Positions 1 to 6,338 of a stretch of 13,776 nt of DNA are shown here, piece after piece. The notes beneath the pieces are model-generated. The model did no database searches, was not told the DNA's origin, and was given only the letters and a program-made list of their open reading frames with translations. The first letter of the stretch is position 1, and each line of letters opens with the position of its first letter. A program made the translations under genes and the position numbers. This DNA comes from an uncultured Clostridia bacterium (lineage in GTDB: Bacteria > Bacillota_A > Clostridia > TANB77 > CAG-508): contig CANBLA010000017.1 of NCBI GenBank assembly GCA_947369305.1, forward strand, positions 1 to 13,776, in the 5' to 3' direction.

Positions 1-269
1 CAGCCTTTTAAAGCTTTTTTTAGTTCGTATTTTTTGTTCTTTCTTCTTTTCAACTCTTCTTCTGATAAACCAATATCATACAAGTTGATTTTCGTGATTT
101 CGTCCAATCTTCTTTTTACAAATTTAATCATTAATTCTAATGTATAAGTTTTATCATCAACTACTACTTCTTCATCAACAACTTCTTCTTTATTCTTTTT
201 TATTAAATGCGCAATAGTAACAAATACAATTACTATTACCACAAACATTAATATAATATTTGCAATCAT
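1..269 (-). CDS. Probable CpaF/TadA-type secretion ATPase, N-terminal part only
   Basis: An open frame starts at ATG 269 and runs off the left edge, giving 89 visible residues. It opens with a hydrophobic segment (residues about 2-22), then an acidic stretch, then a charged helical region ending in KKYELKKALKG. From memory, that charged region resembles the segment before the catalytic core of clostridial CpaF-like pilus ATPases. The Walker motifs that would prove this lie outside the window. It follows a CpaE-like gene by 23 bases, in the usual Tad/Flp order, and a GGGGGAA ribosome-binding-like stretch sits before the ATG. If the call is right, it powers assembly of a Flp-type pilus or a related secretion machine at the membrane. 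A transmembrane start is unusual for CpaF, so a small unrelated membrane protein remains possible. Confidence 0.5.
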   Translation of the reverse strand, partial: MIANIILMFVVIVIVFVTIAHLIKKNKEEVVDEEVVVDDKTYTLELMIKFVKRRLDEITKINLYDIGLSEEELKRRKNKKYELKKALKG

Positions 270-292
270 ACAAAGGTTCCCCCTTTTTATTC

Positions 293-1141
293 TTATGAAT
301 GTGATACTTTGCCATATTTTATTTCTTCAAATTTATGAATTACTTTTTGAGATAGATTTGCTACTGATTCTAAAAATTGTGAATTTCTATCCATTACTTT
401 TTTGTTAATTCTTGTATTCAAAAAGAAATTTGCAACTTTTGCTTCACTTGCTGCCTCAAGAAAAGTATTATTATAGGCAATATAAGCAAGTTCTTTATCT
501 TTTATATAGGTAGCAACATTTCTGGGATTATATTTACAATAATTATTTGCACTTCCTAACATTGGAATGATATTTCTTTTGGACAATTCTGGTATTGTAT
601 TTTTACATTCTATATATTCATCTATTTGTTTTAAATTCTGAGCCATTGTATAGATAATGACATCTGACATTTGTAAAATTTTTTGCGTTGTCACCCTATC
701 AAGTGATTTTGATAAATCAACAATCACAAGATCATAGTATTGATTAGCAGATTTGATTAACTCCATATACAATTGCAAATTTTTCTCGTGGTCTGATAAA
801 TTTTTTGTTTTTAGTCCCACTAAAATATCTAATCGATTTTTAAAAACAACTCTCGTATAATTTGAAATAATTTCTGGTGTTGTTTTATTACTTGCAATCG
901 CACTCATTAAACCTTCTGTTCCAGAGGCTATATCTAATTTGCCTTTGTTCAATTCTTTTTTTATTGCTTTGTTTATATCTGGATTCCAAAAACATCTTGG
1001 AATGGTGTCATCGTCTATGGTTGCATCAATTACTAATGTTTTATAATTATGTTCGACAGACATATAGGTAGCTAATGCTACAATTGATAACGTCTGACCT
1101 GTTTCTTTTTTACTCTTACTCCAAAAACTTACAACAGCCAC
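293..1141 (-). CDS. CpaE/TadZ-like ParA/MinD-fold ATPase of a Tad pilus locus
   Basis: The protein is about 282 residues and has the ParA/MinD layout: AVVSFWSKSKKETGQT at the N terminus where a deviant Walker A would be, then a beta strand and D (TLVIDAT), then YDLVIVDLSKSL like a Walker B region. In pilus loci such proteins (CpaE/TadZ) mark the assembly site at the membrane. The loop reads ETGQT, so the usual catalytic Lys of GKT is replaced by Gln, and nucleotide hydrolysis may be altered. The frame can open at ATG 1156, but no ribosome binding site precedes that ATG. GTG at 1141 has GGGGGGA seven bases upstream and gives an N terminus (MAVVSFW) typical of the fold, so I prefer it. It lies 16 bases after the preceding gene and in the same operon as the CpaB-like gene. 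Confidence 0.65.
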   Translation of the reverse strand: MAVVSFWSKSKKETGQTLSIVALATYMSVEHNYKTLVIDATIDDDTIPRCFWNPDINKAIKKELNKGKLDIASGTEGLMSAIASNKTTPEIISNYTRVVFKNRLDILVGLKTKNLSDHEKNLQLYMELIKSANQYYDLVIVDLSKSLDRVTTQKILQMSDVIIYTMAQNLKQIDEYIECKNTIPELSKRNIIPMLGSANNYCKYNPRNVATYIKDKELAYIAYNNTFLEAASEAKVANFFLNTRINKKVMDRNSQFLESVANLSQKVIHKFEEIKYGKVSHS

Positions 1142-1157
1142 TCTATATCCCCCCATT

Positions 1158-1850
1158 TTAATTATCTATCATTTTATATGCTTTTCTGACTTTGCCACTT
1201 CCTTCACCACTTATATCTTCTACTAAAAACAAGATTGAATCAATATATACATTACTTAATCCTTTAAATGATATCCTTCCTGTTCGCTGATTGGCAAAAA
1301 TAGCATTTAAATCTGCTGTCTCAAATGGGAAAAACATGATCGTTTTTTTATCCCAATTGATTTTATAATCGTTTGCTAAATAATTTAAATAATCATCTTC
1401 TTCAGCTAACATATTCTTGGTATAATAAATCTTTGTCACTTTGACATTTTTATGGATATACGCAAGAACTTGAACACCTCTTTTTAAATGATATACATCA
1501 AACGATGTTACGAAAAAATGTCTATCTTCACTTTGTATACCAAATTTCTGATACGCAATTGCTCTGTCAATATCTAACAATACAACATCATATTCTAATG
1601 CCTTTCCCATTGTTTTTTCTTGATATTCACGAATGGTGTCTAAATTTTCAAAACCAATTGCCACATCAATATCTTCAAAAGTAGTAATATATTGTTTTTC
1701 TTGAATCATGGTTGGCACAATGTATCTACTTTTTTTTAAGAGTGTTGTATCTACTAATAAGACTTTTTTGCCCATCATAGTAAGTATTTTCGCAACATAT
1801 AGTAGCATATCTGTTTTATCATAGCTCCCCACAAATACGTATTTTTTCAT
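1158..1850 (-). CDS. Degenerate MinD/ParA-like protein in the Tad locus
   Basis: This protein of about 230 residues has a ParA-like pattern: a first strand KKYVFVGSYDKTDM, then KKVLLVDTT at about residues 31-40, then YDVVLLDIDRA in the middle like a Walker B strand. The phosphate-binding loop is GSYDKT, without the glycines of a true P-loop, so it is probably a weak or non-functional ATPase, perhaps a partner of the CpaE-like protein encoded next. The longer frame begins at ATG 1862, but GGAGG lies just inside it, five bases before ATG 1850, which is therefore the likely start. It sits 17 bases after the CpaB-like gene and 16 bases before the CpaE-like start. TadZ is the closest named role I can offer, by context and fold only. 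Confidence 0.55.
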   Translation of the reverse strand: MKKYVFVGSYDKTDMLLYVAKILTMMGKKVLLVDTTLLKKSRYIVPTMIQEKQYITTFEDIDVAIGFENLDTIREYQEKTMGKALEYDVVLLDIDRAIAYQKFGIQSEDRHFFVTSFDVYHLKRGVQVLAYIHKNVKVTKIYYTKNMLAEEDDYLNYLANDYKINWDKKTIMFFPFETADLNAIFANQRTGRISFKGLSNVYIDSILFLVEDISGEGSGKVRKAYKMIDN

Positions 1851-1867
1851 TCGTTCCTCCATAAATT

Positions 1868-2842
1868 TTACTGTTCTGTACCGACACCAACACCGCCTAA
1901 AGACTCTACATATTCTTGTCTAGCTTCTTGTAATTTTGTAATTTCTTCTTGCAAACCAGCTTCAACAGAATCTTTCATGCTGTCATAGTATGGTTCTAAC
2001 GCTTTGTTAATGTGATTGTTTCTTTGTTCTACTTGTTCTTGATCACGATATCTTGCCCATAAACCTTCTCTTGCTTCTGTTCTAACATTTGGGTTTGTGT
2101 TGATTAAGTTCATAACTGCTTGGCTTACAGCATAAGTTGGCTGAGCTGCTTCTTGACGACCTGCTTCTGTATAGGTTGTGGCATATAATTTCGACCCTAC
2201 AATTGTGTACGCTTCTACAATTGCATTTCCTAAAGTCAAAATTTCATCTTCACTCATTTTTAACCATACCGTTGTTTCATCTGTATAAACAACTTTCTTT
2301 TTGCTTACTACAATATAATCTTCCCCTTCTGGTAATTGTAATCTTATATCTATGTAATCTCCATTTGTTAATAAAGTTGGAAGAAGTATCATATTGTATT
2401 CTTGCATTCTTTGGTCCGCGGTTGTTTTGTCATTTAGTTCTTCTAGCATATCTTTGGTGATAATTGTTCCAGCTGGAATATTAGTTTTTACCATCATCTT
2501 CTTTTCCATTGGATTTCCATCTGAGTCATATTTTAAAATAATCTCACCTGTTCTATCATCAATATACTCAAAATCATCTGATGTAATTAACTCCTCTACT
2601 GGTAAACTTGTTTGTACTGTATCTGTTTTAAAGGTATCTAGTGTAACTTCCGTACCAGATTGTATATAATCACTTGCTACATATACTTCCTTTTGTAACG
2701 CTTTTAATTCTTTAACATCTTTATTTAATCCTTGAATTCTATATAAAAGCATAACAACAACTAATGCCATAATCACTAAAGCAATTAAAAAACCTATTAA
2801 AAATGAGTTTCTTGCTCTTCTTTGCATCGGATTCATTGCCAT
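1868..2842 (-). CDS. Membrane-anchored SAF-domain protein, CpaB-like
   Basis: The protein has 324 residues. It has a positively charged N terminus (MQRRARN), one transmembrane segment at about 13-34, a short coiled-coil-like stretch at about 36-50, then a SAF-like domain with two characteristic pieces: YVASDYIQSGTEVTLDTF and KTNIPAGTIITKDML. The last 70 or so residues are charged and helical. CpaB/RcpC proteins with SAF domains act outside the membrane in Tad/Flp pilus assembly. Together with the downstream CpaE-like and CpaF-like genes this supports a Tad locus. AGGAGG seven bases before ATG 2842 fixes the start. It is the first gene of the operon, with a good promoter at 2903-2931. It is longer than typical CpaB at its C terminus, and the pairing to CpaB is by layout rather than strong identity. 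Confidence 0.6.
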   Translation of the reverse strand: MAMNPMQRRARNSFLIGFLIALVIMALVVVMLLYRIQGLNKDVKELKALQKEVYVASDYIQSGTEVTLDTFKTDTVQTSLPVEELITSDDFEYIDDRTGEIILKYDSDGNPMEKKMMVKTNIPAGTIITKDMLEELNDKTTADQRMQEYNMILLPTLLTNGDYIDIRLQLPEGEDYIVVSKKKVVYTDETTVWLKMSEDEILTLGNAIVEAYTIVGSKLYATTYTEAGRQEAAQPTYAVSQAVMNLINTNPNVRTEAREGLWARYRDQEQVEQRNNHINKALEPYYDSMKDSVEAGLQEEITKLQEARQEYVESLGGVGVGTEQ

Positions 2843-2902
2843 AATAAAACCTCCTAATATATCTATTAAAATTTATAATATTACAAAATATCATTTTATT
2901 TC

Positions 2903-2931
2903 ATTGTACTACAAAAATAAATTTTTTTCAA
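2903..2931 (-). promoter_or_regulatory. Promoter of the Tad-like operon
   Basis: On the minus strand, TTGAAA (2926-2931) and TACAAT (2903-2908) are separated by 17 bases and point at the CpaB-like gene. The spacer and -10 contain TTTGTAGTA, which matches a BlaI half-site, but no second half is convincing. Confidence 0.6.
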
Positions 2932-2953
2932 CAAATTCGGGTAATGTTATACA

Positions 2954-2984
2954 AATGTAATATCATTGTAATACTATTGTAATA
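2954..2984. repeat. Three WWTGTAATA boxes in exact 11-bp phase
   Basis: AATGTAATA at 2954-2962, ATTGTAATA at 2965-2973 and ATTGTAATA at 2976-2984 are direct repeats with an exact 11-base period, about one helical turn. They lie just upstream of the -35 of the Tad-like operon and downstream of the terminator of the regulator operon. Such phased half-sites usually bind a regulator cooperatively. The first box is also the right half of a TACA-AA-TGTA dyad at 2947-2962 that resembles a BlaI operator. The binding protein is unknown. Confidence 0.5.
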
Positions 2985-3002
2985 TTTGTTTTTTGTATAT
3001 AA

Positions 3003-3037
3003 AATAAGGGATACCCTTTTTAGAGCATCCCTTTTAT
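3003..3037 (-). terminator. Rho-independent terminator of the regulator operon
   Basis: Read on the minus strand, AAAGGGATGCTCT pairs with AGGGTATCCCTT around an AAAA loop and is followed by a T-rich stretch (ATTTTAT). It lies directly after the stop of the LolA-like gene and ends the blaI-type operon. Confidence 0.75.
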
Positions 3038-3044
3038 CTTTTTA

Positions 3045-3695
3045 TTATTGGGCAGTTATATAATCACCAAAATCTGGCAATGCAACATTTTCATCTGTTA
3101 CTTCTCCTACTTTGAATTCATATGTCTTTTCTATTTTATTACTATTATTATCGAACGTTACTAAAGACGCATAAACTGGTAAATAAGTCTCTTTATCAAT
3201 GATTATAACTTCATTTCTGCTAACAATTTTATAACATTTTTTATTCTCATATTTAGTTGGTATTACATAATAGATTTTTAAAATCTTCGATAGTTTTGTT
3301 TCTTCATTAGAGGTATATGCTATGAAATTTGGCAAATTAGGTAAAATATTTTTGCTTTGAATGACCTCATCATCTGCATAAATACTTTTGCTGTTTACAT
3401 TTATGAAATAATTTTCATTTGTTTTAAAGTCTTCCCATCGATAATTCAAATCTAAACCATCTTTTCTATTGGTATATTTAACAATTTCTTGTTTTACCAA
3501 TGTTTCTTCTTGCAAAACAATATTTTCATTCATCCTAATATCTACCAAATAAGCTCTATTTTCTTCGTTTTTAAATTCTTGTATCGCTTCCAGTACATGA
3601 TTTATAATCATAAAATGATATACCTTACTTAACACGAAAATCAACAATATAACAAAAGCAATTATTAAACTTTTTATTACTAACCTTCTTCTCAT
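3045..3695 (-). CDS. Membrane-anchored protein with LolA-like extracytoplasmic domain
   Basis: The protein has 216 residues, with a transmembrane anchor at about 6-31 and an outer domain rich in beta strands. The C-terminal half carries the pattern KCYKIVSRNEVIIIDKETYLPVYAS followed by a hydrophilic strand and NVALPDFGDY. This resembles the LolA/LppX-like lipoprotein-sorting fold found in many Firmicutes membrane proteins, though I have only pattern resemblance. There is no lipobox cysteine, so it is anchored by its transmembrane helix. It starts 13 bases after the M56 protease gene, has AAAGGA before its ATG, and is the last gene of the operon before the terminator. By position it may be an accessory sensor or modulator of the protease, which lacks a large sensor domain of its own. 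That is inference. Confidence 0.55.
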   Translation of the reverse strand: MRRRLVIKSLIIAFVILLIFVLSKVYHFMIINHVLEAIQEFKNEENRAYLVDIRMNENIVLQEETLVKQEIVKYTNRKDGLDLNYRWEDFKTNENYFINVNSKSIYADDEVIQSKNILPNLPNFIAYTSNEETKLSKILKIYYVIPTKYENKKCYKIVSRNEVIIIDKETYLPVYASLVTFDNNSNKIEKTYEFKVGEVTDENVALPDFGDYITAQ

Positions 3696-3708
3696 TTATT
3701 CCTTTACT

Positions 3709-5061
3709 TTACTCCACAATTATTTTTATTTCATACTCTATACTTTTGTCTTTTCCATATTTGAGTGTAAATTTATAAAGATATTCTCCTAATTGAAAAT
3801 GACGAATTTTACTAGATTTCATATTAACGATTTGTATATAACTTTTCTGGTTTGTCAAGTTTGTTCTCTCATATGCTACAAAATCTTCACAACGTCTGCC
3901 TTTTGTAAATAACTTTAAGTTTTCTGTTTCGGCTATCTTTATGGTTTTTATCTCTGTTTCCTCCTTGTTACCTATCTCTATTTGGGTTCCATCTGTTAGT
4001 TTAACATACAATCTAGGAACATCAAATATTCCATAAGAAGTTGGATATAATATTAACCACATAGATAATACTATTGAAATAGTCGATAGCATAATTGATT
4101 TGGAATACTTTTCAAATTTTTCTTTCATCAATATCATATCAACTCTTTTTTCCAGAACTTTTATATCATCGCTTAATCCTAATACCACTTTTACTTTTGA
4201 TTTACATCTTTGCGCAACTTCTAAAATAACTTTACAATATTCTAATTTTTCATCTTCTTCCAAATATTTTACTGCCATCTCATCTGTTGCAAGTTCAATA
4301 TCACTTTTCAAAACTTTAAAAAAGCTACCTATGAATGGATTAATCCAATGCATACATTCTGCAATCATGATAAACACATTTAAAATATTATCTCTTCTCT
4401 TGTAATGTGACAATTCATGCATTAAAATATCTGTTATATAAATATCATTTAGTATTAGAATTTCATCTGGCAGAAAAATTTTAACATTAAATATACCCAT
4501 TGTTGATGGTGTCTTTATCAAGTTTTGTTCTATCACTTTAATATTTTTCTTAATTTTTAGTTTCCTTTTACATCGCTCTAATATTCTAATAATTCTCTCA
4601 TCTGCTAATTCTTTATTTCCAGTTAAGCGATGCAAAACAACATAACCATAAATAACTCTGCTTAAATTTAACAGAAAAATAGCAAACCAAATATCTGGAA
4701 TGATGTAAGTTGAGTATTCTTTAAACACTTTGTTAATATTTCTATCAACTCTTTTAAACGAATTTTGTATCTCATTCTTTTTAAATTCTTCACTTCCATA
4801 ATCCCATATACTACTTGAAACTTGTCTCCTACTCTGTTTTACTTTCTCAACATCAAAATAGTTATAAATACTAATTCTACTTGGGAATGCAATTGGACAA
4901 ATCAATGCCATAACAAAAACTAACCAAATAATATAATGACAATTCGGAGAAAGTCTTTTATGCGTTACTTTTCTCAAAAATAAAATGACAAAACCAATAA
5001 CTGTCGCAATAATTGACATATAAACTATTTGATAAAAGAAAGATGCAATTAGCTTTTGCAC
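3709..5061 (-). CDS. M56 family membrane metalloprotease, BlaR1/MecR1-like sensor without penicillin-binding domain
   Basis: The protein has 450 residues. Transmembrane segments lie at about 8-29, 41-60, 118-143 and 321-343. The zinc protease motif HELSH is at 215-219, and SDIELATDEMAVKYL at 253-267 carries the downstream acidic residues typical of M56. In BlaR1/MecR1 an outside signal activates this inner-face protease, which leads to destruction of the BlaI repressor. Here the part after the last membrane segment is only about 105 residues, strand-rich, and lacks the roughly 250-residue beta-lactam-binding domain with its SxxK serine. The signal is therefore probably not a beta-lactam. It starts with GTG five bases after the blaI-type gene, with GGGGAG about ten bases upstream, so the two are co-translated. 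Another M56 regulator class is equally possible. Confidence 0.85.
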   Translation of the reverse strand: MQKLIASFFYQIVYMSIIATVIGFVILFLRKVTHKRLSPNCHYIIWLVFVMALICPIAFPSRISIYNYFDVEKVKQSRRQVSSSIWDYGSEEFKKNEIQNSFKRVDRNINKVFKEYSTYIIPDIWFAIFLLNLSRVIYGYVVLHRLTGNKELADERIIRILERCKRKLKIKKNIKVIEQNLIKTPSTMGIFNVKIFLPDEILILNDIYITDILMHELSHYKRRDNILNVFIMIAECMHWINPFIGSFFKVLKSDIELATDEMAVKYLEEDEKLEYCKVILEVAQRCKSKVKVVLGLSDDIKVLEKRVDMILMKEKFEKYSKSIMLSTISIVLSMWLILYPTSYGIFDVPRLYVKLTDGTQIEIGNKEETEIKTIKIAETENLKLFTKGRRCEDFVAYERTNLTNQKSYIQIVNMKSSKIRHFQLGEYLYKFTLKYGKDKSIEYEIKIIVE

Positions 5062-5066
5062 TATGA

Positions 5067-5444
5067 TTAATCTCCCCTCTTAGCTTTCTTTTCATCAATT
5101 CTATCTATTAGAAATTGTAATTCATTTCTAGAAATTTCATTACACTCCACAAAATTTAGCAACATATTTTGGACAGAACCATTATAAAATTGTTTAATAA
5201 AATTCTTACTTCTTTTAATTTTATATTCATTCTCCCTAATCAACGGAACATACGTATATGTTTTTCCTTCTTTTTTGGAAATTCCAACTGCTTTTTTTAC
5301 AATTAATCGATTAATGAGAGTTCTGATTGTATTATCATTCCAATTAAAATTTTTTAATTTATTTATAATTTCTAATGATGTAACTTCTCCTTCTTCCCAA
5401 ATAATCTTCATTACTTCTATTTCAGCATCTGATATTCTTATCAT
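5067..5444 (-). CDS. BlaI/MecI-family transcriptional repressor
   Basis: The protein has 125 residues, the normal length for the family. A winged-helix DNA-binding domain covers about 1-70: the start ISDAEIEVMKIIWEEGEVTSLEI and the recognition region NWNDNTIRTLINRLIVKKA are textbook for BlaI/MecI. A dimerisation region follows. LNFVE at 96-100 places an Asn-Phe pair (97-98) where staphylococcal BlaI/MecI is cut at N101-F102, so cleavage-based induction looks possible. It is the first gene of the operon with the M56 protease. Its own promoter contains a BlaI-type operator at 5463-5478, which implies autoregulation, and two matching operators lie in front of the divergent secreted-protein and kinase genes. 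An AGGTG ribosome binding site precedes ATG 5444. Confidence 0.9.
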   Translation of the reverse strand: MIRISDAEIEVMKIIWEEGEVTSLEIINKLKNFNWNDNTIRTLINRLIVKKAVGISKKEGKTYTYVPLIRENEYKIKRSKNFIKQFYNGSVQNMLLNFVECNEISRNELQFLIDRIDEKKAKRGD

Positions 5445-5462
5445 ATCTACACCTCACTTTTA

Positions 5463-5510
5463 TATTACATTAGTAGTTTCTATTTTACAATAATTGACAA
5501 AAAAAGTCAA
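5463..5510 (-). promoter_or_regulatory. Promoter and BlaI-type operator of the repressor operon
   Basis: On the minus strand, TTGACT (5505-5510), a 17-base spacer and TAAAAT (5482-5487) form the promoter. The imperfect dyad TATTACATTAGTAGTT (5463-5478, written on the plus strand) starts three bases beyond the -10 and matches the general BlaI pattern TACTACA-TTTGTAGTA in its ACAT and GTAGT parts. A repressor here would cover the transcription start. The -35 lies in the 17-base palindrome TTGACAAAAAAAGTCAA (5494-5510). Confidence 0.65.
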
Positions 5511-5562
5511 TACTTTTTGTATTTTTAATCAAGATTTGTCAAAAAATGTCGAATATTTTTTC

Positions 5563-5610
5563 TTGACTTTTGTAAAAAAGCATATTATAGTTCAAATGAC
5601 GTTTGTAATT
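5563..5610 (+). promoter_or_regulatory. Promoter and BlaI-type operator of the secreted-protein gene
   Basis: TTGACT (5563-5568) and TATAGT (5586-5591) are separated by 17 bases. Three bases later comes AATGACGTTTGTAATT (5595-5610), which fits the BlaI operator core ACnTTTGTAnT. It sits at the same distance from the -10 as in the repressor promoter, so this gene is probably repressed by the BlaI-like protein. Confidence 0.6.
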
Positions 5611-5666
5611 TTTTGAATTTTTGTTGATAAAAGACGGATTTTGTAGTTTTGTCTTTTCTATCATAA

Positions 5667-5679
5667 GGGAGATGGGAAT
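5667..5679 (+). repeat. Left arm of a 13-bp inverted repeat flanking the secreted-protein gene
   Basis: GGGAGATGGGAAT lies in the 5' leader, twelve bases before the GGAGG ribosome binding site. Its exact reverse complement is at 6149-6161. The match is perfect over 13 bases and stops on both sides. Confidence 0.6.
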
Positions 5680-5703
5680 ATTTAACAAAAAGGAGGAAAC
5701 CTA

Positions 5704-6102
5704 ATGAAAAAGAAAAACTCAAAAATAATTTCCATGTTACTGATAATGGCACTACTTTTTCATTCAAGTACATTGGTTAAAGCTACTGATCACATAGAAT
5801 TTGCAATGTATGAATCTTATGAATTTTATGGTCGGAGTGCACCTGAATTATTTCCATTAGACATGGCTACTGATGCTATTTCTTTAGTAGCATACTGTGA
5901 AGATAATCAATCAGATGACTTAATTTGTTATATCCAGGCAAAGGATGACAGTGGATTTGAATTGATCATTCCTTTTAAAGCTGATGGGATTGTACATACT
6001 TTTCCATATAATATTCCCCCTGTAGAAGTAAAAATATTTTTTACTGGAAGTGCCAATATACGGAAAACTAATGCTTTTCTCTTTTGTAGTGTTATACTAT
6101 AA
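5704..6102 (+). CDS. Small secreted protein of unknown family
   Basis: The protein has 132 residues with a clear signal peptide: basic start MKKKNSK, hydrophobic core at about 8-20 and a plausible cut after VKA (residue 27), leaving about 105 residues outside the cell. The mature part is acidic, predicted mostly beta strand, and has three cysteines (in AYCED, LICYI and LFCSV). I do not recognise a family. AAAGGAGG seven bases before the ATG fixes the start. It has its own promoter with a BlaI-type operator and its own terminator, and lies between the divergent repressor/protease operon and the kinase gene. By context it may be a signal or an effector induced when the repressor is removed. It uses the arginine codon CGG twice; I saw this codon elsewhere only at the frameshift in the IbrA-like gene, which may point to a separate origin. 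Confidence 0.75.
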   Translation: MKKKNSKIISMLLIMALLFHSSTLVKATDHIEFAMYESYEFYGRSAPELFPLDMATDAISLVAYCEDNQSDDLICYIQAKDDSGFELIIPFKADGIVHTFPYNIPPVEVKIFFTGSANIRKTNAFLFCSVIL

Positions 6103-6148
6103 TTGCATTAAACAATATTCATTTAACAATTTATACCTTAAAATCTTC

Positions 6149-6161
6149 ATTCCCATCTCCC
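6149..6161 (+). repeat. Right arm of the 13-bp inverted repeat
   Basis: ATTCCCATCTCCC is the exact reverse complement of 5667-5679 and directly abuts the terminator stem of the secreted-protein gene. In the mRNA the two arms could pair and bring the 3' end next to the ribosome binding site. Confidence 0.6.
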
Positions 6162-6200
6162 AGAAAAACAGAGGCTTGCCTCTGTTTTTCTTTTATTTTT
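6162..6200 (+). terminator. Terminator of the secreted-protein gene
   Basis: AGAAAAACAGAGGC (6162-6175) pairs perfectly with GCCTCTGTTTTTCT (6178-6191), followed by a T-rich tail TTTATTTTT. It lies about 60 bases after the stop codon and separates this gene from the kinase gene. It would also work on the opposite strand. Confidence 0.85.
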
Positions 6201-6255
6201 GAGCCGACATCTTTTTACATTTTATAAATTTTTTTGACTTTTTTCTAAAATCCTC

Positions 6256-6309
6256 TTGACAAAAAATAAATTTTAAAATAAAGTATAATTTGTTTTTACG
6301 TTTGTAGTT
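6256..6309 (+). promoter_or_regulatory. Promoter and BlaI-type operator of the histidine kinase gene
   Basis: TATAAT at 6284-6289 is followed four bases later by TTTTACGTTTGTAGTT (6294-6309), sharing ACGTTTGTAnTT with the operator at 5595-5610. The position relative to the -10 is the same within one base. The only good -35, TTGACA at 6256-6261, is 22 bases from TATAAT, which is too far. It is 17 bases from a weaker TAAAGT at 6279-6284, so the exact -10 is uncertain. Confidence 0.55.
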
Positions 6310-6338
6310 TAGTGTGATAAGCAAAGGAGAATAATTTT

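Noticed and set aside
1142..1156. ATG 1156 as start of the CpaE-like gene
   Set aside because: No ribosome binding site precedes it, whereas the G-rich stretch just after it suits GTG 1141. Some doubt remains.
3709..5444. Beta-lactam resistance regulator (blaI-blaR1 or mecI-mecR1)
   Set aside because: The protease lacks the penicillin-binding domain, and no beta-lactamase or PBP gene is present.
5585..5773. 62-codon minus-strand frame across the secreted-protein promoter
   Set aside because: It covers a promoter, operator and ribosome binding site of a well supported plus-strand gene, has no ribosome binding site of its own and low-complexity content.
5598..6305. LytTR/AgrA-type binding sites (ACGTTTGT) before the secreted-protein and kinase genes
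   Set aside because: The sites fit the loose LytTR pattern but are single copies at the transcription start, where a repressor would bind, and a BlaI-type site occupies the same place in the repressor's own promoter. Not excluded.
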